Source of the DNA: Actinoplanes auranticolor
GTDB taxonomy: Bacteria; Actinomycetota; Actinomycetes; Mycobacteriales; Micromonosporaceae
DNA length: 64,000 nucleotides
Direction: 5' to 3'
Assembly: GCF_018332655.1 (NCBI RefSeq)
Contig: NZ_BOQL01000041.1
Span: 1 to 64,000 of the forward strand
Shown piece by piece: positions 25,236 through 32,806 of this stretch. Made by a program: the position numbers and the translations under genes. How positions within the stretch are numbered: the first letter of the stretch is position 1; every line of letters starts with the position of its first letter. The notes under the pieces were generated by a model. That model searched no databases. It was not told the DNA's origin and saw nothing but the letters and a program-made list of their open reading frames with translations.

Positions 25236-25682
25236 TCAGATGTTGGCGAGGGGACCGTCGGTAAGGATCGGACCCCAGTACACCCACTGACCGTCGTGAC
25301 GTACGAAGCGGCTGCGCTCGTGCATCTCGCCGGGGCGGCCGGCGTCGCGGTAGTGGGCCCGGAACTCCACCATGCCCTCGGCGTCGAAGAGCCCGCCGCG
25401 GCTGGTACCCAGCACCTGCAGCCCGGTCCAGCGCAGGTTCGCATCCGGCTCGACGCCGGCCGGCCGGGTGTCCGGGTGCCAGGACCGCAGCACGTACGCC
25501 GCGTCGTCCAGCACGAAGGCGGCGTAGCGCGAGCGCATCAGCCCCTCGGCGGTGGCGCTGGCATGACCGCGGTGCGCCGGGCCGCAGCACTCCCCGTACG
25601 GCTGACCGAGCCCACAGGGGCAGGGCAACGCGTCGTCGAAGCCGGTCAGCGTCGTGGTGCGGCGGGATGCGCGTCGGCCCAT
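25236..25682 (-). CDS. ychJ: YchJ-family protein with SEC-C-type zinc motif
   Basis: 148 residues. The N-terminus has the YchJ/SEC-C cysteine cluster LPCPCGLGQPYGECCGPAHRG, expected to bind zinc, then LMRSRYAAFVLDDAAYVLRSWHP and a NTF2-like beta region (VEFRAHYRD...HERSRFVRHDGQWVYWGP). This matches the UPF0225/YchJ family, whose function is not settled. It starts 3 bp after the MerR stop on the same strand, so the two are probably co-transcribed. The kyn operon follows on the same strand after 45 bp. Confidence 0.93.
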   Translation of the reverse strand: MGRRASRRTTTLTGFDDALPCPCGLGQPYGECCGPAHRGHASATAEGLMRSRYAAFVLDDAAYVLRSWHPDTRPAGVEPDANLRWTGLQVLGTSRGGLFDAEGMVEFRAHYRDAGRPGEMHERSRFVRHDGQWVYWGPILTDGPLANI

Positions 25683-25685
25683 GCC

Positions 25686-26060
25686 CTATTCTTGCTCACC
25701 CGCGGTGTCGAGCGACCGGTAGTAGCGGATCTTCCCGCGGATGTGCTCCCGCTGCTCGGCCAGCTCGGCCAGGCGCCGCCCGATCTCCCGGTCGTGCTCC
25801 TCGAGCAGCTCCACCCGCTCCCGCATGGTCCGCTCGTCGCGGGTCAGGTCGGCGTAGCGGCGCATCTGCGCGATCGGCATGCCGGTGTTGCGCAGGCAGC
25901 GCAGGATGCCCAGCCAGGCGATGTCGTCGTCGTCGAAGACCCGCTGCCCGCCTGGGGTACGGGCGATGTCGTCCAGCAGCCCGATCCGTTCGTAGTAGCG
26001 CAGCGTGTCGAGGCTGAAGCCGGTCTTGTCGGCGATCTCGCCCGGCGAATAGGTCGGCAT
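25686..26060 (-). CDS. MerR-family transcriptional regulator
   Basis: 124 residues from the ATG at 26060. The MerR HTH/wing is unmistakable (YSPGEIADKTGFSLDTLRYYERIGLLDDIARTPGGQRVFDDDDIAWLGILRCLRNTGMPIAQMRRYADL), followed by the dimerisation coiled coil (RERVELLEEHDREIGRRLAELAEQREHIRGKIRYYRSL). The C-terminal effector region is minimal and lacks metal-binding Cys residues, so it is of the aldehyde/electrophile or SoxR-like class without an iron-sulfur site. It faces the aldo/keto reductase, and the 52-bp gap holds a perfect MerR-type palindrome within a 19-bp spacer promoter. Confidence 0.93.
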   Translation of the reverse strand: MPTYSPGEIADKTGFSLDTLRYYERIGLLDDIARTPGGQRVFDDDDIAWLGILRCLRNTGMPIAQMRRYADLTRDERTMRERVELLEEHDREIGRRLAELAEQREHIRGKIRYYRSLDTAGEQE

Positions 26061-26075
26061 AACTTGATTCTGCCC

Positions 26076-26106
26076 TTGATCTGGAGCGCGCTCCAGGTGG
26101 CACCGT
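26076..26106 (+). promoter_or_regulatory. MerR-type promoter/operator driving the aldo/keto reductase
   Basis: -35 TTGATC (26076-26081) and -10 CACCGT (26101-26106) are 19 bp apart, the stretched spacing typical of MerR-activated promoters. Between them lies the perfect palindrome CTGGAGCGCGCTCCAG (26081-26096). The -10 ends 6 nt before the ATG at 26113, so the mRNA is probably leaderless. Confidence 0.75.
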
Positions 26107-26112
26107 GCCGCC

Positions 26113-27045
26113 ATGAGCGAAATCGTCTTGGGGGCCATGCTGTTCGGCACGCGGATCGGCGAGCGTGAGTCGTTCGCCCTGCTGGACCACTTCATCGAGC
26201 GCGGTGGCCGGTGGATCGACACCGCGAACAACTACTCCTTCTGGTTGCACGAGAGCGGCCTCGGCGGGCAGAGCGAACAGGTCGTCGGCCGCTGGCTGGC
26301 CGCGCGGCCCGGTGTGCGCGACCGGGTACGGATCAGCACCAAGCTCGGCGCGCAGCCCACCGACCCCGTCGTCGGCTTCCCGTCGGCCGAGGGACTGTCC
26401 GCGCCGGTGATCCGCCAGGCCACCGAGCAGAGTCTGGCCCGGCTGGGCATCGAGCACCTCGATCTGCTCTGGGCCCACATCGAGGACCGGTCCGTGCCGC
26501 TGGACGAGACCGTGGCGGCGTTCGGCGAGCTGGTGACCCGGGGCGTGGTGGGGCGGCTGGGCGCGTCCAACCACCCGGCGTGGCGGGTCGAGCGGGGCCG
26601 GCAGCTGGCCGCCGCGCAGGGTGTCGCGGGCTGGACCGCCCTGCAGTTGCGGCACTCGTACCTGCGGCCGCGGCCGGGGGCGGCGTTGCCGGCGTCGGCG
26701 CACCGGGTGGTCACCGACGAGGTGCTGGACTTCGTGCGCGGCAACGAGGATGTGGTGCTGTGGGCGTACACGGCGTTGCTGAACGGGGGTTACGTGCTGC
26801 CGGAGCGGCTCGACGAGGCGTACGAGCACCGCGGCACCACCCGGCGCCTGGCCGAGCTGGACGCCGTCGCCGCCGAGCTCGGTGCCGGCCGCCACCAGAT
26901 CGTGCTGTCCTGGCTGCTGGGCGGCAGCCCCGGCGTGTGGCCGATCGTGGGGGCGACCACCGTGGAGCGGCTGGACGAGGCGCTGGACGCGTACGAGATC
27001 AAGCTCGACGCCGCCCAGCGCGACCGGCTGGATCGCGCCGCCTGA
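26113..27045 (+). CDS. Aldo/keto reductase, MerR target
   Basis: 310 residues, (beta/alpha)8 NADPH-dependent oxidoreductase. Seen: WIDTANNYSFW with the catalytic Asp/Tyr pair, RISTKLGAQ with the catalytic Lys, LDLLWAHIEDRS with His, GRLGASNHPAWRV, and the cofactor-binding end ELGAGRHQIVLSWLLGGSPGVWPIVGATTVERLDEAL. Likely detoxifies aldehydes or ketones sensed by the divergent MerR protein. Its stop is 3 bp from the stop of the convergent chemoreceptor-like gene. Confidence 0.93.
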   Translation: MSEIVLGAMLFGTRIGERESFALLDHFIERGGRWIDTANNYSFWLHESGLGGQSEQVVGRWLAARPGVRDRVRISTKLGAQPTDPVVGFPSAEGLSAPVIRQATEQSLARLGIEHLDLLWAHIEDRSVPLDETVAAFGELVTRGVVGRLGASNHPAWRVERGRQLAAAQGVAGWTALQLRHSYLRPRPGAALPASAHRVVTDEVLDFVRGNEDVVLWAYTALLNGGYVLPERLDEAYEHRGTTRRLAELDAVAAELGAGRHQIVLSWLLGGSPGVWPIVGATTVERLDEALDAYEIKLDAAQRDRLDRAA

Positions 27046-27048
27046 GGC

Positions 27049-27525
27049 TCAGCGGCCCTGCCGGTCCAGCACGATCCCGCTGATCACCTGCTGGCACCGG
27101 TCGAGTTCCTCGATCAGGCCGCGCATCTCCTCGATCGCCGAGACGGCGTTGCGGGTGTCGCTGCGGATGCCGCCGACCTGCCCGCCGATCTCGCTGGTGG
27201 CCACCGCGGTCTCGTTGGCCAGGTCTTTGACCTCGCTGGCGACCACGGCGAAGCCACGGCCGGCCTCGCCCGCCCGGGCCGCCTCGATGGTGGCGTTCAG
27301 GGCGAGCAGGTTGGTCTGCTTGGCGATGGTGGCGATGAGCTCGACGACCTTGCCGATCTCGGTGCTGCTGGCCTCCAGCCGCTGGATCACCTCGACGGCG
27401 GTCTGCGCCGCGCGGACCGCCGACCGGGTCGCCGTCGCCATGTCGCTGCTGACGTCGGCGAGCCGGTGCGCGGAGCCGGTCGCGGCGCTGTCCGGGTACT
27501 GCTCGCCGCTCTGCCAGTCGGTCAT
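27049..27525 (-). CDS. Stand-alone chemoreceptor (MCP) signalling domain, no sensor or membrane part
   Basis: 158 residues from ATG 27525 with a good GAGGGGTGGA ribosome-binding site. It contains only the signalling hairpin: VEVIQRLEASSTEIGKVVELIATIAKQTNLLALNATIEAARAGEAGRGFAVVASEVKDLANETAVATSEIG, including the E-A-A-R-A-G-E tip that contacts CheA/CheW. There is no transmembrane helix, HAMP or sensor domain; the N-terminal 20 residues are polar. Full receptors exceed 400 residues. No che genes are in the window. It could be a soluble adaptor or a remnant, but the intact start, stop and frame argue for an expressed protein. Confidence 0.85.
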   Translation of the reverse strand: MTDWQSGEQYPDSAATGSAHRLADVSSDMATATRSAVRAAQTAVEVIQRLEASSTEIGKVVELIATIAKQTNLLALNATIEAARAGEAGRGFAVVASEVKDLANETAVATSEIGGQVGGIRSDTRNAVSAIEEMRGLIEELDRCQQVISGIVLDRQGR

Positions 27526-27692
27526 CGCGTTCCACCCCTCGCCGGCCCGACCCCCAACATCGCACCCCGTGGTTGCCGTTCGCGGCGAATTCCCGCTATC
27601 GGGCCACGGTGGCCGGGCCGCAGCCGGGCATCTCGTAGTCCGCCCGCCACCCGGTGGGCCGCGGTGGCTGATCGCGTCCTTCCCGGCCGGGC

Positions 27693-29060
27693 TCAGCTCC
27701 GCGTCGGCCGGGCGGGCAGGGCGAGGGCGTCGGCCCGGCCACGCGCCGCGAGCCGGGGGTCGGGGTCGCCGGCGAGCCGCAGCGCTGCCCGCCGGCGCGT
27801 CACCGGGTCCCGGCCGTTCAGCAGCCGGTAGCCGGCCCGGCGCACCTCGGACCGGCTGTCACCGAGCAACTCCCAGCCCAGGCCGGGAGGCAGCCGCCGG
27901 TCGAACGGGCGCAGCGCCAGGGCCGCCTCCCGCACCACAGCCGGGGCCGGGTCACGCACCAACGGCACCACCAGCTCCACCGGTACGGCGCCGAGGTGGC
28001 CGAGCGCCCGTACCGCCGCGGCCCGGATCGGCCCCGACGGGTGGCTCAGCAGCGCGACGAGCACCGGGGCGTCGCGGTCGGAGCCGGCCTCGGCCAGCCC
28101 GGCCACCGAGCCCGGCGACGGCTCGGTGGTGCGGTAGTACGCGACGACGTCCGTACCGGCGCGGCGGGCGGCGTCCCGGGCGATGGCGCGGATCAGCGGC
28201 GCCGGGTCGTCCAGGGCCGCCGCCGCCTCGGCCGCCGGGCCGAGCCGGAGCAGCCCGGTGAGGCCGAGGGCCCGCACCCCGGCCGGCCGCGCGCCGAAGA
28301 GCCGTTCCAGCGTGGGCCGGTGCTGCCGCACGACCGCCTGTTCGTAGGCCAGCTGCGCGGCGCGGTTGCGGATCTGCGCGTCGCTCTCCCGCACCGCGAG
28401 GTCCGCCAGGGCGGCCAGACCGAGGCGGCCCTGGTGCAGGTCGGCGTCGAAGGCCAGCCGCCGCTGGTCGCGATCGGGGGAAGTGGCCAGCTGCCGCCGC
28501 ACATCGTCCGGCGCGGCGAGCACGGCGGCGGCGACGAGCACCTGCGCGAAGCGCCCGCGGTAGCGGTCGGTGAGCTTGACCGCCATGGGTACGGCACCCG
28601 CCAGATACCGCCCGGGTTGATCGGACAGCAGCCGGGTCAGCGCCGCGCGGGCCGGGTTGCGGACCTGCGGGGCCCAGTCGTCGGCGCGCAGCACGAGCAG
28701 AGAAACTAGTTCCGGCAGCGGGCGCGCGGCGATGGCCGCGACGGCACGTTCCCGGACCCTCCCGTCGCGATGCAGCGCGGCGAAGGCGAGCGCGATCGGC
28801 GTCCGGCGGCCCTTGGCGAACCGCTCCAGCAGCATCTCGAACGCCGGTGCCGGGCGGTCCGCGTACCGCGAGGTGATCCGGCGGATGCTTTCGTCGAGAC
28901 GCAGCAGCAGCCGCGGCCGGCCGCCCAGCCGGGCGAGAGCCGTCCGGGCCGCGAACTCATCGTCACGCGAGTCCGCCTGCGCGAGCAGGTCGACCAGGCG
29001 CAGCAGCGCCTCGTCGTCGTAGGCGGGCGTCTCGAGCGCGGCGGTCAGGGCATCGGTCAC
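27693..29060 (-). CDS. HEAT-repeat protein
   Basis: 455 residues from the GTG at 29060. The whole chain is helical repeats of 30-35 residues with Ala/Leu/Arg-rich HEAT spacing, such as RERAVAAIAARPLPELVSLLVLRADDWAPQVRNPARAALTRLL, APVLVALLSHPSGPIRAAAVRALGHLGAVPVELVVPLVRDPAPAVVREAALALRPF and SEVRRAGYRLLNGRDPVTRRRAALRLAGDPDPRLAAR. No enzymatic motif or membrane segment. Such solenoids act as protein-binding scaffolds. It is divergent from the LacI gene across 176 bp and has no partner that explains its role. Confidence 0.85.
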   Translation of the reverse strand: MTDALTAALETPAYDDEALLRLVDLLAQADSRDDEFAARTALARLGGRPRLLLRLDESIRRITSRYADRPAPAFEMLLERFAKGRRTPIALAFAALHRDGRVRERAVAAIAARPLPELVSLLVLRADDWAPQVRNPARAALTRLLSDQPGRYLAGAVPMAVKLTDRYRGRFAQVLVAAAVLAAPDDVRRQLATSPDRDQRRLAFDADLHQGRLGLAALADLAVRESDAQIRNRAAQLAYEQAVVRQHRPTLERLFGARPAGVRALGLTGLLRLGPAAEAAAALDDPAPLIRAIARDAARRAGTDVVAYYRTTEPSPGSVAGLAEAGSDRDAPVLVALLSHPSGPIRAAAVRALGHLGAVPVELVVPLVRDPAPAVVREAALALRPFDRRLPPGLGWELLGDSRSEVRRAGYRLLNGRDPVTRRRAALRLAGDPDPRLAARGRADALALPARPTRS

Positions 29061-29133
29061 CGGGCCATGGTGTCAATCGCGGCGCTGATCAGCGCGGCAA
29101 TATCAGCGGCAGCCGGGCCCCGGGGATGCGCGT

Positions 29134-29215
29134 GTTGCAACGGTGAACTGACAGGATCCGCAAGACCGGTCAGCGGTTCGTCCAGCCCTGCAAGGTCCAG
29201 TACAGGTTTTGCAAA
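29134..29215. promoter_or_regulatory. Cluster of TGCAA motifs before the LacI gene
   Basis: Two short palindromes, GTTGCAAC (29134-29141) and TTTGCAAA (29208-29215), flank CTGCAAG (29188-29194) and CCGCAAG (29158-29164). LacI-family sugar regulators of actinomycetes (the MalR type) bind CTTGCA/TGCAAG half-sites. The second palindrome lies just before the LacI -10 box, a position that would allow autorepression. Confidence 0.45.
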
Positions 29216-29224
29216 GCGCTGACG

Positions 29225-29230
29225 TAGGAT
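29225..29230 (+). promoter_or_regulatory. -10 hexamer TAGGAT of the LacI gene; probable leaderless start
   Basis: TAGGAT ends 6 nt before the GTG at 29237. Transcription would start at the GTG; the GGA in between is too close to serve as a Shine-Dalgarno site. Confidence 0.55.
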
Positions 29231-29236
29231 TCCGGA

Positions 29237-30250
29237 GTGACCAAACGTCTCGCCGAAGTGGCGAAGAAGGCCGGCGTCAGTGAGGCGACCGTCAGCCGGG
29301 TGCTCAACGGCCGCAGCGGCGTGTCCGAGGCGACCCGCGCATCCGTGCTGACGGCCCTCGATGTGCTGGGCTACGAGCGGCCCACCAAGCTGCGCGGTGA
29401 GCGCGGCCGGCTGGTCGGCCTGGTGCTGCCCGAGCTGCAGAATCCGATCTTCCCGGCGCTGGCCGAGGTGGTGACCGCGTCGCTGGCCCAGCGCGGTTTC
29501 ACCCCGGCCCTGTGCGCCCGCACCATCGGCGGTGTGCCCGAGCGCGACTACATCGAGATGCTGCTGGACCACCAGGTGTCCGGTGTGGTCTTCGCCGGCG
29601 GCTCGTACGCGCTGGCCAACGCCGAGCACGGGCACTACCGCCAGCTGCTGGACCGGCGGATGCCGGTCGTGATGGTCAACGGCGGCGTGGACGATCTCGG
29701 CTTCCCGCACATCTCCACCGACGACGCCGTGGCGGTGGAGCAGGCCTTCGGGCATCTGCGCTCGCTCGGGCACGAGCGGATCGGCATGGTGATGGGCCCG
29801 GAGGACCACGTGCCGTCGCGCCGCAAGCTGGCCGCGGTCAAGGAGGTCGCCCAGTGGACCGGCCCTGCGGCGCAGTGGCCGGTCGAGCGGACCAACTTCT
29901 CGATGGAGAGTGCCCGGCTGGCCGCGACCCGGCTGATCCAGCGCGGCGTCACCGCGCTGATCTGCGCCAGCGACGTGCTGGCCCTGGGTTCGATCCGGGC
30001 GGCCCGCCGGCTCGGCCTGGACGTGCCGCGCGACGTGTCGGTGGTGGGCTTCGACGACAGCGTGCTGATGACCTGCACCGACCCGCCGCTGACCACGGTG
30101 CGGCAGCCGATCGAGCTGATGGGCCAGGCCGCCGTGGACGTCCTGGTGAACCAGATCGAGGGCGCCGCGGCCACCGCGGATGAGCTGCTCTTCGAGCCGG
30201 AGCTCGTGGTGCGTGGGTCGACCGGTCCGGTGCCGGTGCGGACCGGCTGA
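29237..30250 (+). CDS. LacI-family transcriptional regulator of the alpha-glucan locus
   Basis: 337 residues from a GTG. The HTH/hinge is canonical (KRLAEVAKKAGVSEATVSRVLNGRSGVSEATRASVLTALDVLGY), followed by a periplasmic-binding-type effector domain (GRLVGLVLPELQNPIFPALAEVV, MLLDHQVSGVVFAGG, VSVVGFDDSVLMTCTDPPLTTVRQP). LacI proteins normally repress until an oligosaccharide binds. It directly precedes the ABC importer and alpha-glucan enzymes and is closed off by its own terminator, so it is an independent unit that probably controls the 30458-41685 block. Confidence 0.93.
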   Translation: MTKRLAEVAKKAGVSEATVSRVLNGRSGVSEATRASVLTALDVLGYERPTKLRGERGRLVGLVLPELQNPIFPALAEVVTASLAQRGFTPALCARTIGGVPERDYIEMLLDHQVSGVVFAGGSYALANAEHGHYRQLLDRRMPVVMVNGGVDDLGFPHISTDDAVAVEQAFGHLRSLGHERIGMVMGPEDHVPSRRKLAAVKEVAQWTGPAAQWPVERTNFSMESARLAATRLIQRGVTALICASDVLALGSIRAARRLGLDVPRDVSVVGFDDSVLMTCTDPPLTTVRQPIELMGQAAVDVLVNQIEGAAATADELLFEPELVVRGSTGPVPVRTG

Positions 30251-30274
30251 CCAGCACATTCATCGACATCATCA

Positions 30275-30303
30275 GGGCGGGCCCGGCGGGCCCGCCCTTC
30301 TTT
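30275..30303 (+). terminator. Rho-independent terminator after the LacI gene
   Basis: GGGCGGGCC (30275-30283), loop CGGCG, GGCCCGCCC (30289-30297), then TTCTTT. A perfect 9-bp GC stem with a T-rich tail, 24 bp after the LacI stop. Confidence 0.85.
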
Positions 30304-30351
30304 GTGCCCTGGCCCACATCCGTCGAGTTTTTTCTGTTGTTGGTTCACTTC

Positions 30352-30380
30352 TTGCGGGACACCGTTGGACTTTGTATCGT
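30352..30380 (+). promoter_or_regulatory. Promoter of the sugar-importer operon
   Basis: TTGCGG (30352-30357) and TATCGT (30375-30380) are 17 bp apart, 78 bp before the binding-protein start. It is the best -35/-10 pair between the LacI terminator and the gene. CTTGC at 30351-30355 overlaps the -35 box and resembles half of a LacI-type TGCAAG site. Confidence 0.5.
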
Positions 30381-30457
30381 CACCTCCACGAAACAACGCA
30401 CCGATGAGTGAACCCCCTTAGGCGCGCACCCCACCCCCAGGAAGGGGTCTATTTCCC

Positions 30458-31819
30458 ATGTTCAGAACCAGGCTGCGCAGTGCCCTCGGGCTGCTGCTCG
30501 TCGCCGGGGTCGCGATGTCCGCCGCCGCGTGCGGCGACAGTGACGACACCTCCGCGGCGACCAAGGACGGCAAGGTCACGCTGGTGGTCAACGGCCTTCC
30601 GCCGGCCACCGAGAAGGCCACCCACGAGCGGTTCCTCGCCAACGTGGCCGAGTTCGAGAAGGCCAACCCGAACATCAAGATCGACGCCCGCGAGGGCAAG
30701 ATGGACCCGCAGACGTTCCCGGCCAAGCTCGCCGGCGGCCAGCTCGAGGACGTCTTCTACGTCTACTTCACCGACCCGGCCAGCCTGATCGCCAAGCGCC
30801 AGGTGTCGGACATCAGCAAGTACCTCAAGGACTTCCCGGTCACCTCGCAGATCAAGCCCGAGGTGCTGCGGGTCTTCCAGGACGAGGGCGGCAAGACGTA
30901 CGGGCTGCCGTACAAGAACTACTCGATGGGCCTGCTCTACAACCGGGACCTGTTCACCAAAGCCGGCCTGGACCCGAACAGCCCGCCGAAGACCTGGGCC
31001 GACGTGCGCACCGCGGCCAAGAAGATCGCCGGTCTGGGCAACGGCACGGTCGGCTACGGCGACTACAGCAAGAACAACACCGGCGGCTGGCACTTCACCA
31101 CCGAGCTGTATTCGCTCGGCGGCGAGATGGCGGTCAACAACGGTGGCACCTGGAAGGCCGCGTTCAACAGCCCCCAGGGCAAGCAGGTCCTGCAGCAGCT
31201 CAAGGACATGCGCTGGACCGACAACTCGATGGGCCAGAAGCAGTTGCTGGAGTGGGCCGACCTGCTGCAGCAGATGGGCTCGGGCAAGCTCGGCATGTAC
31301 CTGGCGACCGCCGACAACATCCCGACCATCGTCAACCAGTACAAGGGTAAGTACGCGACCTACGGCCTGGGCCCGATCCCGGACGGCAAGGGCACGCTGG
31401 GCGGTGGCGAGGGCTACATGTTCAAGGCCGGGCTGAGCCCAGAGAAGATCAACGCCGGCCTCAAGTGGCTGACCTTCTGGTTCACCTCGGCCGAGCGCTT
31501 CGAGGCCGAGAACAAGTGGTCGAGCGAGACCGACCAGCCGGTCGGCCTGCCCGAGCCGGCGATCTTCACCGGCGCGGCGGCGCAGACCCAGGCCGCGGCC
31601 GACAAGAAGTACGCCAACGTCCCGCAGGAGAACTACGCCGCGTTCGTGGCCGCCATGCCGACCATCCCGGTGAAGCTCGAGCCGCCGAACGCCCAGCAGA
31701 TCTACGCGGCGCTGGACGTGGCCATGCAGAAGGTCCTCACCGACAGGAACGCCGACGTCAACAAGCTGCTCACCGACGCGGAGACCCAGGCCAACTCCAT
31801 CCTGGCCGGCGTCAAGTAA
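30458..31819 (+). CDS. Sugar ABC transporter substrate-binding lipoprotein
   Basis: 453 residues, with AGGAAGGGG before the ATG. A lipoprotein signal ends in lipobox A-A-A-C at Cys25, anchoring the mature protein outside the membrane. It has the family 1 (MalE-like) solute-binding fold: VTLVVNGLPPATEKATHERFLANVAEFEKANPNIKIDAR, YGLPYKNYSMGLLYNRDLFTKAGLDPNSPPKTW, MFKAGLSPEKINAGLKWLTFW. In this context the ligand should be an alpha-gluco-oligosaccharide, perhaps nigero-oligosaccharides released by the GH87 enzymes. A strong hairpin between this gene and the first permease may keep its transcript more abundant. Confidence 0.93.
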   Translation: MFRTRLRSALGLLLVAGVAMSAAACGDSDDTSAATKDGKVTLVVNGLPPATEKATHERFLANVAEFEKANPNIKIDAREGKMDPQTFPAKLAGGQLEDVFYVYFTDPASLIAKRQVSDISKYLKDFPVTSQIKPEVLRVFQDEGGKTYGLPYKNYSMGLLYNRDLFTKAGLDPNSPPKTWADVRTAAKKIAGLGNGTVGYGDYSKNNTGGWHFTTELYSLGGEMAVNNGGTWKAAFNSPQGKQVLQQLKDMRWTDNSMGQKQLLEWADLLQQMGSGKLGMYLATADNIPTIVNQYKGKYATYGLGPIPDGKGTLGGGEGYMFKAGLSPEKINAGLKWLTFWFTSAERFEAENKWSSETDQPVGLPEPAIFTGAAAQTQAAADKKYANVPQENYAAFVAAMPTIPVKLEPPNAQQIYAALDVAMQKVLTDRNADVNKLLTDAETQANSILAGVK

Positions 31820-31826
31820 CCCGAAC

Positions 31827-31857
31827 GGGCCGCCGGTGGGGCATCCGCCGGCGGCCC
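31827..31857 (+). other. Intergenic stem-loop between binding protein and permease
   Basis: GGGCCGCCGG (31827-31836), an 11-nt loop, CCGGCGGCCC (31848-31857): a perfect 10-bp stem without a T tract. Comparable hairpins between malE and malF in enterobacteria protect the upstream message and lower downstream expression. The same effect is inferred here. Confidence 0.6.
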
Positions 31858-31880
31858 GGTAAAGCGGACAAGGAGAGAAG

Positions 31881-32795
31881 ATGGCGGTTCTGACGGCGGC
31901 CGAGGTGCGGGAATCCCGCACGGCCCGCCTGCGCCGGAAGATCCAGGACAACCTGCTGGCGTACGCCTTCATGGCGGCGGGGCTGCTGTGCTTCGCCTTC
32001 TTCTCCTGGTACCCGCTGGTGCGGGGCGTGATCCTCAGTTTCCAGCAGAACAACTTCGTCGTCCCGCCGTACTGGGTGGGCCTGGAGAACTACCGGGCGC
32101 TCTTCGACGACCCGCTGTTCTACACGGCCTGGAAGAACACCCTGCTGTTCACCGGGCTGGCGCTGGTCTTCGGTTTCGTCCTGCCGTTCTTCATCGCGGT
32201 GCTGCTCAACGAGTTCCGCCACTTCAGCGGCTTCTTCCGGATCCTGGTCTACCTGCCCGTGATGCTGCCGCCGATCGTGGCGGTGCTGCTCTGGCGCTAC
32301 TTCTACGACCCCGGCAACGGCTTGTTCAACTCGCTGCTGCGCAGTGTGGGTCTGCCGGAGTCACAGTGGACGCAGTCGTCCAGCACCGCGATGATCTCGC
32401 TGGTCCTGGTGTCGACGTGGGCCAACCTCGGTGGCGCGACGCTGATGTATCTGGCCGCGTTGCAGGGCATCCAGGGCGAGCTCTACGAGGCGGCCGAGCT
32501 CGACGGCGCGAGCGTCTGGCAGCGGTTGCGGCACGTCACGCTCCCGCAGATGCGCTTCATCATGCTGGTCCTGCTGCTGCTGCAGATCATCGCGACGATG
32601 CAGGTCTTCATCGAACCGTTCGCGCTGACCGGCACCTCCAATCCCGACACCATCACCGTGCTCGTGCTCGTCTACCGCTACGCCTTCACGGTCAACCAGG
32701 ACTTCGGCCTCGCGGCCGCGATGAGCATGCTGCTCTTCGTGGTGCTGGGCGCCTTCTCGGCGCTCTACCTGCGGCTGACCCGGACTGCGGACTGA
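31881..32795 (+). CDS. Sugar ABC transporter permease, MalF-like
   Basis: 304 residues, GGAGAG before the ATG. Six membrane helices, starting LAYAFMAAGLLCFAFFSWYPL, and the EAA loop that contacts the ATPase (LYEAAELDGASVWQRLRHVTLPQMR). Forms a heterodimeric channel with the next permease, whose gene begins 11 bp later. No ATPase gene is in the locus; actinomycete importers of this class commonly share a single multi-purpose ATPase (MsiK type) encoded elsewhere. Confidence 0.93.
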   Translation: MAVLTAAEVRESRTARLRRKIQDNLLAYAFMAAGLLCFAFFSWYPLVRGVILSFQQNNFVVPPYWVGLENYRALFDDPLFYTAWKNTLLFTGLALVFGFVLPFFIAVLLNEFRHFSGFFRILVYLPVMLPPIVAVLLWRYFYDPGNGLFNSLLRSVGLPESQWTQSSSTAMISLVLVSTWANLGGATLMYLAALQGIQGELYEAAELDGASVWQRLRHVTLPQMRFIMLVLLLLQIIATMQVFIEPFALTGTSNPDTITVLVLVYRYAFTVNQDFGLAAAMSMLLFVVLGAFSALYLRLTRTAD

Positions 32796-32806
32796 GGGGA
32801 ACCCCG

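Noticed and set aside
27601..27692. Coding-like stretch after the HEAT-repeat stop (RADYEMPGCGPATVAR in another frame)
   Set aside because: No start codon, ribosome-binding site or homology; it could be a chance open frame in GC-rich DNA.
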